The notes under the pieces: generated by a model
The model's input: only the letters and a program-made list of their open reading frames with translations
What the model was told of the DNA's origin: nothing
Database searches by the model: none
From: Pseudomonas cyclaminis
Lineage (GTDB): Bacteria; Pseudomonadota; Gammaproteobacteria; Pseudomonadales; Pseudomonadaceae
DNA length: 50,840 nucleotides
Assembly: GCF_015163715.1 (NCBI RefSeq)
Contig: NZ_JADDUM010000074.1
Coordinates: 1 to 50,840, forward strand
Direction of reading: 5' to 3'
Program-made: the position numbers and the translations under genes
Shown: in pieces, positions 25,101-33,942 of the stretch
How positions within the stretch are numbered: position 1 is the first letter of the stretch
Layout of the letters: every line of letters begins with the position of its first letter

Positions 25101-26432
25101 ATGAAGAAGGCAAAGCTAAGCCTCGCCTGGCAGATCCTCATCGGTTTGGTGCTGGGGATTGCAATCGGTGCAGTGCTCAACCATTTCAGTGCTGAAAAGG
25201 CCTGGTGGATCAGCAACGTATTGCAGCCAGCGGGCGATATCTTTATCCGCCTGATCAAGATGATCGTGATCCCGATTGTGATTTCCTCGCTGATCGTCGG
25301 CATTGCCGGTGTCGGTGACGCGAAAAAGCTCGGTCGCATCGGCGTCAAAACCATCCTTTACTTCGAAGTCGTCACCACCATCGCCATCGTGGTCGGCCTG
25401 TTGCTCGCCAACCTGTTTCACCCGGGCGCGGGCATCGACATGAGCACCCTGGGTACGGTGGATATCTCCAAGTACCAGGCGACCGCCGCCGAAGTGCAGC
25501 ATGAGCATGCGTTCATCGAAACCATCCTCAACCTGATTCCGTCGAACATCTTCGCCGCTGTTGCCCGTGGCGAGATGCTGCCGATCATCTTCTTCTCGGT
25601 GCTGTTCGGGCTGGGCTTGTCGAGTCTCAAGCCTGAGCTGCGCGAGCCACTGGTGACCATGTTCCAGGGCGTGTCCGAGAGCATGTTCAAAGTCACCCAC
25701 ATGATCATGAAGTACGCGCCAATCGGCGTATTCGCGCTGATCGCGGTGACGGTGGCCAACTTCGGCTTCGCCTCCCTGCTGCCGCTGGCCAAGCTGGTGA
25801 TCCTGGTTTACGTCGCCATCCTGTTCTTCGCCTTCGCCGTACTGGGCCTGATTGCCCGCCTGTTTGGCTTCTCGATCCTCAAGTTGATCCGCATCTTTAA
25901 GGATGAGCTGGTGCTGGCCTACTCCACCGCCAGTTCCGAAACCGTGCTGCCGCGTGTGATCGAGAAGATGGAAAGCTACGGCGCGCCGAAGGCAATCTGC
26001 AGTTTTGTGGTGCCGACCGGTTACTCGTTCAACCTCGACGGTTCGACCCTGTACCAGAGCATCGCGGCAATCTTTATCGCCCAGCTGTACGGCATCGACC
26101 TGTCGATCGGCCAGCAACTGATGCTGGTGTTGACCCTGATGGTCACCTCCAAAGGCATCGCCGGCGTACCGGGCGTGTCATTCGTGGTACTGCTGGCCAC
26201 CTTGGGCAGCGTCGGTATTCCGCTGGAAGGCCTGGCGTTCATCGCCGGTGTGGACCGCATCATGGACATGGCGCGTACTGCCCTCAACGTGATCGGTAAC
26301 GCGCTGGCGGTATTGGTCATCTCCCGTTGGGAAGGCATGTACGACGACGCCAAGGGCGAGCGCTACTGGAATTCGCTGCCGCACTGGCGCACCAAGCAAG
26401 CCCTGCCGACGGCCCAAGCCACTCGCGGCTGA
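25101..26432 (+). CDS. gltP: Glutamate/aspartate:proton symporter GltP (DAACS family)
   Basis: Inner-membrane dicarboxylate/amino-acid:cation symporter, 443 aa. It imports glutamate and aspartate with protons. The family signatures are present: the AYSTASSETVLPRVI hairpin-1 serine-rich motif, SFVVPTGYSFNLDGSTLYQS in TM7, and the hairpin-2 segment MVTSKGIAGVPGVSF with AFIAGVDRIMDMARTALNVIGN in TM8. The arginine in the last motif is typical of acidic amino-acid carriers (GltP) rather than C4-dicarboxylate carriers, though I cannot confirm substrate. It has its own terminator. Confidence 0.93.
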   Translation: MKKAKLSLAWQILIGLVLGIAIGAVLNHFSAEKAWWISNVLQPAGDIFIRLIKMIVIPIVISSLIVGIAGVGDAKKLGRIGVKTILYFEVVTTIAIVVGLLLANLFHPGAGIDMSTLGTVDISKYQATAAEVQHEHAFIETILNLIPSNIFAAVARGEMLPIIFFSVLFGLGLSSLKPELREPLVTMFQGVSESMFKVTHMIMKYAPIGVFALIAVTVANFGFASLLPLAKLVILVYVAILFFAFAVLGLIARLFGFSILKLIRIFKDELVLAYSTASSETVLPRVIEKMESYGAPKAICSFVVPTGYSFNLDGSTLYQSIAAIFIAQLYGIDLSIGQQLMLVLTLMVTSKGIAGVPGVSFVVLLATLGSVGIPLEGLAFIAGVDRIMDMARTALNVIGNALAVLVISRWEGMYDDAKGERYWNSLPHWRTKQALPTAQATRG

Positions 26433-26449
26433 TCGCTCCACGGCTCTAA

Positions 26450-26478
26450 GACAAACCCCGGTAAATCCGGGGTTTGTC
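26450..26478 (+). terminator. Terminator after gltP
   Basis: GACAAACCCCGG-TAAA-TCCGGGGTTTGTC is a near-perfect 12-bp stem followed by GTTTCTG. It is located 17 bases after the stop and separates gltP from the next gene. Confidence 0.85.
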
Positions 26479-26529
26479 GTTTCTGCCAGCCCCGCTATCA
26501 TTCGCCCCATCTTTCGGGGGATTTAACTG

Positions 26530-27759
26530 ATGCTCAATGGCCTGTGGCTTGGCTTTTTCGTCGTGGCGATGGTGTCAGCACTGGCGCAATGGCTGGTGGG
26601 CGGTAACGCCGGGATTTTTGCGGCGATGGTGGAAAGCATTTTCGCCATGGCCAAACTGTCGGTGGAAGTGATGGTGCTGCTGTTCGGCACCCTGACGCTG
26701 TGGCTGGGCTTCTTGCGCATTGCCGAGAAGGCCGGGATCGTCGACTGGCTGGCCAAGGCCCTTGGCCCGCTGTTTCGCCGCCTGATGCCGGAAGTGCCCG
26801 CCGGCCACCCGGCCATCGGCCTGATCACGCTCAACTTCGCCGCCAACGGCCTGGGCCTGGACAACGCCGCGACGCCTATCGGCCTGAAGGCCATGAAGGC
26901 GTTGCAGGAACTCAACCCCATCCCCAACACGGCGAGTAATGCGCAGATCCTCTTCCTGGTGCTTAACGCCTCGTCGCTGACGCTGCTGCCGGTGACCATC
27001 TTTATGTACCGCGCCCAGCAAGGCGCTGCCGACCCGACACTGGTATTCCTGCCGATCCTGTTGGCCACCAGCGCTTCCACCTTGGTGGGCCTGCTTTCGG
27101 TGGCGGTGATGCAGCGCCTGCGGCTGTGGGACCCGGTGGTGCTGGCTTACCTGATTCCGGGTGCGCTGGTGCTGGGTGGCTTTATGGCGTTACTGGCAAC
27201 CCTGTCCGCCACCGCGCTGGCCGGTTTGTCGTCGATCCTCGGCAACCTCACGTTGTTTGGCCTGATCATGCTGTTCCTGATGATAGGTGCGCTGCGCAAG
27301 GTAAAGGTGTACGAAGCGTTTGTCGAAGGCGCCAAAGAAGGCTTCGACGTGGCCAGGAACCTGCTGCCTTACTTGGTCGCGATGCTCTGTGCCGTTGGCG
27401 TGCTGCGTGCTTCGGGGGCCCTGGAGTTCGGCCTGGAAGGCATTCGCCATGTGGTGGCGTGGACCGGTATGGACACGCGCTTCGTCGATGCGTTGCCGAC
27501 CGCGATGGTCAAGCCGTTCTCCGGCAGCGCCGCACGGGCGATGCTGATCGAGACGATGCAAACCCAGGGCGTGGACAGTTTCCCGGCACTGGTGGCGGCG
27601 ACTATCCAGGGCAGTACGGAAACCACCTTTTATGTGTTGGCGGTGTACTTCGGTTCGGTGGGCATCCAGCGGGCGCGGCATGCGGTGGGCTGTGCACTAC
27701 TGGCGGAGTTCGCCGGTGTAGTGGCGGCGATTGCGGTGTGCTACTGGTTCTTTGGTTAA
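26530..27759 (+). CDS. SpmA-SpmB-like nucleoside-recognition (Gate domain) membrane protein
   Basis: A 409 aa polytopic protein fusing the two halves known in Bacillus as SpmA and SpmB. The first half carries the SpmA signature APIGLKAMKALQELN-type (ATPIGLKAMKALQEL, PNTASNAQILFLVLNASSLTL). The second carries SpmB features (VYEAFVEGAKEGFDVARNLLPYLVAML, PTAMVKPFSGSAARAML, GSTETTFYVLAVYFGSVG). In Bacillus these matter for spore core dehydration. In Gram-negative bacteria the protein is of unknown role, probably a carrier or channel. The start ATG at 26530 follows GGGG at 26517-26520. It ends just before a REPIN. Confidence 0.88.
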   Translation: MLNGLWLGFFVVAMVSALAQWLVGGNAGIFAAMVESIFAMAKLSVEVMVLLFGTLTLWLGFLRIAEKAGIVDWLAKALGPLFRRLMPEVPAGHPAIGLITLNFAANGLGLDNAATPIGLKAMKALQELNPIPNTASNAQILFLVLNASSLTLLPVTIFMYRAQQGAADPTLVFLPILLATSASTLVGLLSVAVMQRLRLWDPVVLAYLIPGALVLGGFMALLATLSATALAGLSSILGNLTLFGLIMLFLMIGALRKVKVYEAFVEGAKEGFDVARNLLPYLVAMLCAVGVLRASGALEFGLEGIRHVVAWTGMDTRFVDALPTAMVKPFSGSAARAMLIETMQTQGVDSFPALVAATIQGSTETTFYVLAVYFGSVGIQRARHAVGCALLAEFAGVVAAIAVCYWFFG

Positions 27760-27769
27760 GGTTTAGATT

Positions 27770-27847
27770 GCTATCGGGGGCAAGCCCCCTCCCACATGTT
27801 GATCTGTGAATACATTCAAAATGTGGGAGGGGGCTTGCCCCCGATGA
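27770..27847. repeat. REPIN: inverted pair of REP palindromes
   Basis: ATCGGGGGCAAGCCCCCTCC at 27773-27792 is mirrored by GGAGGGGGCTTGCCCCCGAT ending at 27845. Its arms are the same as those of the REPIN at 5158, but the ~22-base loop differs in part. It lies between two converging transcripts. Confidence 0.87.
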
Positions 27848-27852
27848 GGCCC

Positions 27853-28458
27853 TCAGCGTTTCGCAACACCCTGCTGCACCACCCAGTCCACCACCTGCTT
27901 ATTCAACTGATCTCCCGCCAACCCAAACCCTGCCACCACCGCCGGTACTTTGGTGTCGGTCACCGCCTGGTGCACTTCAAAGCGCCGGCTGGCAATGATC
28001 CGCTGATCACTCCCCCGCACCAGGCGTGCGTCGAGGCGGATCACCACCTCCACCGCGCTGCCCCGGTACTCGCTCTGAAACGCCTGCAACTGCCCGCCCA
28101 GCTCGTAGTCGGCCTGCAGATTGGTGTCGTCGGTGCTCAACAGCGTCACCCGGCCATCGCGCTGGAAGCCGTCCAGCAGGCGATTACGCAACAGCACCGG
28201 CGCGGGGTCGCTCCAGCGCGAGTTGGCATAGCTGCTGATCAGGTCGCCATTGGGCACCACGGCGATGCGCGGGCTGTCGAGGAACTCGCTGGTTTGTGGT
28301 TTGCTCAGCCGTAGCGACCAGTTCACCGGCGTGCCTTGGGTCGTCGCCTGGGCCGAGGCCAGGCGGTACACGTCCGACGGGTCGGCCTTGGGCAGGATCG
28401 AGCAGGCGCTCACCAGTGCCAGCGCCACAGGCGCGATCATTTGATAAGCACGCTTCAT
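27853..28458 (-). CDS. PqiC-like auxiliary lipoprotein of an Mce transport system
   Basis: A 201 aa lipoprotein of the ABC-transport-auxiliary (PqiC/YmbA) family, thought to sit on the inner face of the outer membrane and receive lipids from the Mce tunnel. The lipobox ALVSAC gives Cys19. Family features are the SDVYRLA strand after the lipid anchor, PRIAVVPNGDLISSYANSRWSDPAPVLLRNRLLDGF, and a terminal helix LAGDQLNKQVVDWVVQQG. It is last in the operon, overlapping the MlaD-like gene by four bases. Confidence 0.87.
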   Translation of the reverse strand: MKRAYQMIAPVALALVSACSILPKADPSDVYRLASAQATTQGTPVNWSLRLSKPQTSEFLDSPRIAVVPNGDLISSYANSRWSDPAPVLLRNRLLDGFQRDGRVTLLSTDDTNLQADYELGGQLQAFQSEYRGSAVEVVIRLDARLVRGSDQRIIASRRFEVHQAVTDTKVPAVVAGFGLAGDQLNKQVVDWVVQQGVAKR

Positions 28459-29393
28459 GGCGTGAACTCCTTGTTCTTGTCACTGCCCAGCAGGTAACCG
28501 CTGGGATTGGCTTCGAGGCGGCGGGAGATGGCGCGCAGCGAACCGAGGGTTTCGCGCAGTTCGCGCACGGCCGGCGCCAGTTCGTTGAGGCCCTGCATGC
28601 CGCTGTTCACCGAGTCCTTGTTGTTGGTCAGCAAGGTATTGATGGTGGCGGTGCTTTGCTCCAGGGATTTCATCGCCTGTTCGGCACTGCCGAAGGCTTG
28701 CTTGCCTTGATCATTGAGCAAGCCATTGGCATTGCGCATCAGCACGGTGGTCTGTTCCAGCGCGGCGCTGGCCTGTTTGCTCACCTGCATCAGTTGTTGC
28801 ATCACCACCTTGATGTCGCCGCGCTGGTCGGCAATGGCGCCGGTGGTTTGCTGCAGGTTGTCCAGGGTTTTGCTCAAACGGTCGACGTTCTCCGAGGAGA
28901 ACATGTTGTTGGCGTTGTGCAGCAGCAGGTTGATACCGGTCATCAAGTCATTGCTGTTATTCAGCAACCGAGCGATGGGCGATGGCGAGGCGATAATCTG
29001 CGGCAGGTTGCCGTCCTTGCCCTTGAGCACCGCACTTTGGGGTGTGCCGCCGCTGAGCTGGATGATCGACGTACCGGTGATGCCGGTCAGCGCAAGTTTG
29101 GCCTGGGTGTCTTCCTTGATCGGCGTCTGCCCGGCCAAGCGGATACGCGCAAGTACGCGGCGCGGGTCGTTGGGGTCCAGGCTCAGGCTGATCACGTCGC
29201 CCACCTTGATCCCGCTGTATTGCACCGAGCTGCCCTGGGACAGGCCGCTGACCGCTTCGTTGAAGATCACTTCGTAATCCTGGAAGGCGCTGTCGACGCT
29301 GGATTTGGCCAGCCACAGGCCAAACAGCATCGCGCCGACCACCACGATCACGCTGAACAGACCGATCATCACATGATGGGCTCGGGTTTCCAT
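28455..29393 (-). CDS. MlaD-family (MCE domain) lipid-transport protein
   Basis: A 312 aa protein with an N-terminal membrane anchor (VMIGLFSVIVVVGAMLFGLWLA) and a single MCE domain (~45-120: YEVIFNEAVSGLSQGSSVQYSGIKVGDV, then GTSIIQLSGG). A long, mostly helical, heptad-like C-terminal region (~150-290) follows; in related proteins it helps build a hexameric conduit across the periplasm. The start was set at the ATG at 29393 (METRAHHVM), which leaves one base after the ATPase stop; ten codons further upstream is a second ATG. It is longer than MlaD of the canonical mla operon. Confidence 0.9.
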   Translation of the reverse strand: METRAHHVMIGLFSVIVVVGAMLFGLWLAKSSVDSAFQDYEVIFNEAVSGLSQGSSVQYSGIKVGDVISLSLDPNDPRRVLARIRLAGQTPIKEDTQAKLALTGITGTSIIQLSGGTPQSAVLKGKDGNLPQIIASPSPIARLLNNSNDLMTGINLLLHNANNMFSSENVDRLSKTLDNLQQTTGAIADQRGDIKVVMQQLMQVSKQASAALEQTTVLMRNANGLLNDQGKQAFGSAEQAMKSLEQSTATINTLLTNNKDSVNSGMQGLNELAPAVRELRETLGSLRAISRRLEANPSGYLLGSDKNKEFTP

Positions 29394-29394
29394 G

Positions 29395-30198
29395 TCATAC
29401 CTCGTTGAGCGGTTGAGCGGCATCCAATGCCGCGCGGCCCCGGGGGCCGTGGAAGTATTCGTGAATCCAGGCGTCGTCCGTTTCCGAGACGATATCGATG
29501 GCGTCCGCCACCAGCACTTTCTTCTGCGCCAGCACCGCTACGCGGTCGGTGATGGTGTACAGCGTGTCCAGGTCATGGGTGACCAGGAACACGCTCAGGC
29601 CAAGCGCATCACGCAAGGTCAGGATCAGTTGGTCGAATTGCGCTGCGCCAATCGGGTCGAGGCCGGCGGTGGGTTCGTCGAGGAACAGGATGTCCGGGTC
29701 CAGCGCCAGGGCGCGGGCCAGCGCGGCGCGTTTGATCATGCCGCCGGACAGCGACGCGGGGTATTTGTCGGCCGCCGACAGCGGCAGCCCGGCCAGCGCC
29801 AGCTTGACCGCCGCCAGGTGCTCGGCGTCGCGGCGGCTGAGGCCGGCGTGCTCGATCAGCGGCAGCGCGACGTTCTCGGTCACGGTCAGCGAAGAAAACA
29901 GCGCGCCCTTCTGGAACAGCACGCCGAAGCGCCGCTCTACCAGCGAACGCTCATGCTCCGACAGGCTCGGCAGGTTCTTGCCGAACACTCGCACTTGGCC
30001 TTCGCTGGGCCGGCGCAGGCCGACGATGCTGCGCAACAGCACCGACTTGCCGCTGCCGGAGCCGCCAACCACGGCGAGGATTTCGCCCTTGTACAAGTCC
30101 AGGTCGAGATTCTCGTGCACGCTCTGGCTGCCGAACCGATTGCACAGGCCCCGCACCTCAATCACCGCCTCAGCGGGTGCACGGTGTAAGCGACTCAC
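29395..30198 (-). CDS. MlaF-like ABC transporter ATP-binding protein
   Basis: A 267 aa ATPase that powers the Mce lipid transporter. Walker A is GGSGSGKS (about 46-53) and the signature is LSGGMIKRAALARALAL, the MlaF-type variant of LSGGQ. Walker B is DILFLDEPTAGLDP and the switch is VFLVTHDLDTL. Its ATG overlaps the permease stop by four bases. The Q-loop region FGVLFQKGALFSSLTVTENV is typical of MlaF. Confidence 0.92.
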   Translation of the reverse strand: MSRLHRAPAEAVIEVRGLCNRFGSQSVHENLDLDLYKGEILAVVGGSGSGKSVLLRSIVGLRRPSEGQVRVFGKNLPSLSEHERSLVERRFGVLFQKGALFSSLTVTENVALPLIEHAGLSRRDAEHLAAVKLALAGLPLSAADKYPASLSGGMIKRAALARALALDPDILFLDEPTAGLDPIGAAQFDQLILTLRDALGLSVFLVTHDLDTLYTITDRVAVLAQKKVLVADAIDIVSETDDAWIHEYFHGPRGRAALDAAQPLNEV

Positions 30199-31343
30199 CA
30201 GCCCATCTCCATGAAAAACAGCGCGGCGACCGCATCCAGCACGATCACCACAAAGATCGATTGCACCACGCTGGAGGTGGTGTGGGCGCCGACCGATTCG
30301 GCACTGCCGCTGACCTTGAACCCTTCAAGGCAGCCAATGGCCGCGATCAGGAAGGCGAAGATCGGCGCTTTCGCCATGCCCACCAGGAAATGCTGCACGC
30401 CAATGTCCGACTGCAGCAGCGAGAGGAACATCGCCGGCGAAATATCCAGCGCCACGGCACACACCACGCCGCCACCGACGATCCCCGAGAGCATCGCCAA
30501 AAAGGTCAGCATTGGCAGCGCCACCAGCAGCGCGAGTACGCGGGGCAATACCAGCAGCTCCATCGGGTCCAGGCCGAGAGTACGGATCGCGTCGATTTCT
30601 TCGTTGGCCTTCATCGAGCCGATCTGCGCGGTGAAGGCACTGGCGGTGCGGCCGGCGATCAGGATCGCGGTGAGCAACACGCCGAATTCGCGCAGGAAGG
30701 AGAACGCCACCAGGTCCACGGTAAAAATCGTCGCGCCGAAGCTTTTGAGTACCGTGGCGCCAAGAAACGCCACCACGGCACCGACCAGAAAGGTCAGCAA
30801 CGCCACGATGGGTGCGGCATCGAGGCCGACCTGTTCGAGATGGGCAACCATCGGCGTCAGGCGCCAGCGCTTGGGGCGCAAAATGCCGCGGGCAAAGGTT
30901 TCGAGGATCAGGCCAACGAAGCCCAACAGTTGCTTGCTGTCCTGCCAGACGGTATCCACCGCCCGGCCGATGCGGGCCAGCACTTGGATACCGGCAGCCT
31001 CTTCCGGCGCTTTTTCCGGTACGCAAAAGTCATTGAGGGAGCGGTAGACGGTCTTGAGCAAGGCACGGTCGGCAGCGGACAGGCTGCAATCGGTCTGCTC
31101 GGCGGATTGCTCGATACGGGTTGGGCCCAGTAGCTCCACCAGCAGCGAGGCGCCGGCAGTATCCAGGGCGCCGAGCCCATTGAGGTCGATGCGGGCACCG
31201 GCGTCATATTGGCCGTCGAGTTTGTCCGACAGCTTCTTCAGGTTAGCGTAGTGGGACAGCGTCCAGTCCCCCGAAATCCGCAGTAACGGAGGGGTGGTGG
31301 AGGTGTCGAGGTGGGCGGCGCCGGCCGTGGGACTACTGGTCAT
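30195..31343 (-). CDS. MlaE-like permease with fused N-terminal STAS domain
   Basis: Inner-membrane permease of the Mce lipid transporter, 382 aa. Residues ~15-110 form a STAS domain (PLLRISGDWTLSHYANLKKL, ARIDLNGLGALDTAGASLLVELL) doing the job of the separate MlaB subunit. Residues ~130-382 are the MlaE permease with its conserved cytoplasmic segment IGSMKANEEIDAIRTLGLDP and several membrane helices. The start was taken at the ATG at 31343 (MTSSPTAG); the frame extends ten codons upstream. It is first of four overlapping genes: permease, ATPase, MCE protein, lipoprotein. Confidence 0.92.
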   Translation of the reverse strand: MTSSPTAGAAHLDTSTTPPLLRISGDWTLSHYANLKKLSDKLDGQYDAGARIDLNGLGALDTAGASLLVELLGPTRIEQSAEQTDCSLSAADRALLKTVYRSLNDFCVPEKAPEEAAGIQVLARIGRAVDTVWQDSKQLLGFVGLILETFARGILRPKRWRLTPMVAHLEQVGLDAAPIVALLTFLVGAVVAFLGATVLKSFGATIFTVDLVAFSFLREFGVLLTAILIAGRTASAFTAQIGSMKANEEIDAIRTLGLDPMELLVLPRVLALLVALPMLTFLAMLSGIVGGGVVCAVALDISPAMFLSLLQSDIGVQHFLVGMAKAPIFAFLIAAIGCLEGFKVSGSAESVGAHTTSSVVQSIFVVIVLDAVAALFFMEMGW

Positions 31344-31398
31344 AAGCTCCAAGCTTGTATTGGCTATCCACAATTCCTACGTAATAGCACGATACCGC

Positions 31399-32430
31399 CT
31401 ACTTCGGGTTGTCCGTTTGTGCTGCGTCAGTCACTTTGAAACGCAGCACGCCGATCACCTGCCCATCTTCGGTCAGTACCCGAACCTGCCAGCGTCCTAC
31501 CGCATCGGGCGGGAAGTTCTGCTTGTGGGTCCAGGCGCGATAGCCTTCCTTGCGCCCGCCGTGGATGTCCAGGGCGATGCGGTCGACCTCTTTGCCGTTG
31601 AATTTCCACACATGGTAGATCCGCTCATTCAGCCCGCGTGGCGCGTTGATCGCGGTGTAGGCGTAGAGCCCGCTGCTGCGCAGTTGGGCGGCAGTGACTT
31701 CCTTGAGGTCATCGCCTGGCGTGCGGTCTTGCAACTGGGTGCTGATGGCCACTTCAGTCATCCACAGCGTGGCCGGTGGTACCCAACTGCGTAGGAACCA
31801 ACCTGCGCAACCAATCGCGGCGGTCACCCCCAGCAGCATCGCCCAACCCTTGAGGCTGCGCAGCGGCATGCTCACCGCCAGGCTTGGAATCGACAACGCC
31901 ATGGCCACGCCGAGGGCAAGTTTGTAACTCTCGGCGGTGGTCAGGTGCAGGATGATTGGCAGCGCGGTGAGCAGTGCGGCAAACAGCGTCAGGGTGTGCA
32001 GCGCCAGGAACAGCGAGCGCTTGGGCGCCAGCCATTTGTAGTACAGCGGGTCGATGATCGACACCAGTGCCGCCGCGCCGAGCAGGCCGGTAAACACCGA
32101 TTGGCCGCTGTTCCACGCCGTAGTGACGAAAAAGAACGGCAGCACGAAGAACAGACTTTCCTGATGGATCATCTGGGTGGCGTAGCGCAGCAGCGGTTCG
32201 GGAATTTCCCGCTTGAACACCTTGGTAAACAGCTGGGTGAAGCTGTTCTCCAACATCAGCCACAGCCAGCTCACCAGCATGATGACCGCGATCCAACTGG
32301 CCATGCCCTGCTGGCGGTCCACCAAGATGAAGCTGCACACACCCGAGATGAAGCCGCCGAGTGCAATCACCCCTGGGTAGCGCTTCATCAGTTCGAGGAT
32401 GCGGGTGATTAAACGGGTCACGTTTTGCAT
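31399..32430 (-). CDS. DUF5924/DUF2914-family membrane protein
   Basis: A 343 aa protein in two parts. About 230 residues hold six or seven membrane helices (VIALGGFISGVCSFILV, WIAVIMLVSWLWLML, FFVLPFFFVTTAW, LFLALHTLTLFAALLTALPIIL and others). The C-terminal ~110 residues are a periplasmic beta-rich domain of DUF2914 type (IYHVWKFNGKEVDRIALDIHGG, WTHKQNFPPDAVGRWQVRVLTEDGQ). Function is unknown. It sits upstream of the Mce operon on the same strand, 55 bases before its first gene, so it may share its transcript and could act in envelope lipid balance; that is inference. Confidence 0.82.
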   Translation of the reverse strand: MQNVTRLITRILELMKRYPGVIALGGFISGVCSFILVDRQQGMASWIAVIMLVSWLWLMLENSFTQLFTKVFKREIPEPLLRYATQMIHQESLFFVLPFFFVTTAWNSGQSVFTGLLGAAALVSIIDPLYYKWLAPKRSLFLALHTLTLFAALLTALPIILHLTTAESYKLALGVAMALSIPSLAVSMPLRSLKGWAMLLGVTAAIGCAGWFLRSWVPPATLWMTEVAISTQLQDRTPGDDLKEVTAAQLRSSGLYAYTAINAPRGLNERIYHVWKFNGKEVDRIALDIHGGRKEGYRAWTHKQNFPPDAVGRWQVRVLTEDGQVIGVLRFKVTDAAQTDNPK

Positions 32431-32502
32431 TCGGCGGTTCGCAGTCTTTGTAGGAAAAAATCCCAGACAGAATAACGTCTTAGCCTGGTGTCCGGTGTCC
32501 GA

Positions 32503-33885
32503 TTACGTGATCCGTTTGCGATAAACCCGCACGCCGATCAACACAATGGCGATCAGGCCGAGCACGCCGGCGCCAATCCAGTTGAGCATGTCGTAGCTCA
32601 GCAGCGGTTTTTCGATACGCCAGTAGCCTGGCTGCTTGAGCACTTGGCGCAGGGCCGCGTTGGCCTGATCCAGGTTGACGGCCTTGATGCGTTTGGCTGG
32701 ATCGCTGAAACGACCCTTGTCATAGTCCGCCGCGGCGGCCCAATAGTAGTCGGCCAAGGCGCTGTTGCCCTGCACGGCCCAGGCTTGCCGGGCGATGGCG
32801 GCTTGTTGCAGGCGGGCGAAGGTGGCCGGATCCAGACCGTCCTTGAGCAATTGCGCGGTGAGGTCGTGCAGCACCTGTTCGGCTTCGAGGAGGTTTTCCC
32901 GCTCAAGGTCGGCATTCAGGCTGAGGAAACCGACGCCGCCGAGCACTTCGCGTTCGCTCCAGGGGCCGTAGGACAAACCGTGCTTGAGGCGCAGTTGGCG
33001 GTACAGCGCCCAGTCGAGGTAATCCTTGAGCAGGTCGTAGGTTTCATCGTGCTGGTCGTCCAGCATCGGTTCGGGGAACAGCCAGTGCAGCTTGGCGCCG
33101 TTACCCACCCAGCCGTGGATCAGGTCGCGGTGGCCGAGGGCGGTGTGCTGGATGTCCGGCAGGGGCCTGTGCTCGGTGGGGTCCACCGGGTCGAGTTCGC
33201 CGTAGGTGCGTTCCAGGTAGGCCGGCAGCAGTTTGTCGAGTTCGCCGACGACGATCAGTGTCATGTTGTTGGGGGCGTACCAGTTTTTGCGCAGTGTCTG
33301 CAACTGGTCGCGGGTCAGGTGCTCGACTTCGGCGCGCTCGGCGCATTTGAGGCCCAGCTCCACGGCCAGTTGATTGCTGGCCGTGTGGCCGAGGTCTTGA
33401 CGATCCAGCAGGCGTTGCAGGTGCGAGTAATGGCCACCGTCTTCGCGTTCGACGACTTTTTTGGCCGCATCGATATTGGCGTCGGTCAGTTCAGTGCGGG
33501 TGATGATCGCCAGCAACAGGTCGAGCACCTTGCGCTGGTTGTGCGCGGGGGCCTCGATCACGAAGGTGGTGTCGGCATTGCTGGTGTAGGCATTCCACTC
33601 ACCGCCCAGGGCCTGCATGCGCTCTTCGAGATCGCCTTCGCCGCCGCCGTCGATGCCACTGAACAGCATGTGTTCGAGCAAGTGCGGCAGTTCCTTTTCC
33701 TCACAGGCGAAGTCGTCCAGGCCTACACCGACTACCAGCCGGATCGCCACGTGCCCGCGTTCGGTACCCGGTTTGAGCAGCAATTGCAGGCCGTTGGGCA
33801 AGGTGTAGCCCTCGACTTGCAGGCGGTCAAAGGCAAAGGCGTGGGCAGAACCCATGAGCAGGCAGGCGAATAACAGGCGACGCAT
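32503..33885 (-). CDS. Membrane-anchored M16 family zinc metallopeptidase
   Basis: A 460 aa pitrilysin-family peptidase. The signal peptide is MRRLLFACLLMGSAHAFA. The inverted zinc motif HxxEH appears as HLLEH (68-72), with Glu148 in VVEREDGG as the likely third ligand, so the enzyme should be active. The inactive-type second M16 domain follows (~180-410). Near the C-terminus there is one membrane helix (WIGAGVLGLIAIVLIGVRVY) and a basic tail RKRIT, so it is anchored in the inner membrane with its active site in the periplasm. The substrate is unknown. Confidence 0.9.
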   Translation of the reverse strand: MRRLLFACLLMGSAHAFAFDRLQVEGYTLPNGLQLLLKPGTERGHVAIRLVVGVGLDDFACEEKELPHLLEHMLFSGIDGGGEGDLEERMQALGGEWNAYTSNADTTFVIEAPAHNQRKVLDLLLAIITRTELTDANIDAAKKVVEREDGGHYSHLQRLLDRQDLGHTASNQLAVELGLKCAERAEVEHLTRDQLQTLRKNWYAPNNMTLIVVGELDKLLPAYLERTYGELDPVDPTEHRPLPDIQHTALGHRDLIHGWVGNGAKLHWLFPEPMLDDQHDETYDLLKDYLDWALYRQLRLKHGLSYGPWSEREVLGGVGFLSLNADLERENLLEAEQVLHDLTAQLLKDGLDPATFARLQQAAIARQAWAVQGNSALADYYWAAAADYDKGRFSDPAKRIKAVNLDQANAALRQVLKQPGYWRIEKPLLSYDMLNWIGAGVLGLIAIVLIGVRVYRKRIT

Positions 33886-33942
33886 AACTGGCTTCCTGGC
33901 GAGTGAGGTCAGCTTTAACTGACTTCACGGGCCATCGTACGT

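Noticed and set aside
32488..33873. A 461-residue plus-strand frame opposite the M16 peptidase
   Set aside because: It is an antisense shadow; the M16 frame has signal peptide, zinc motif and membrane anchor.
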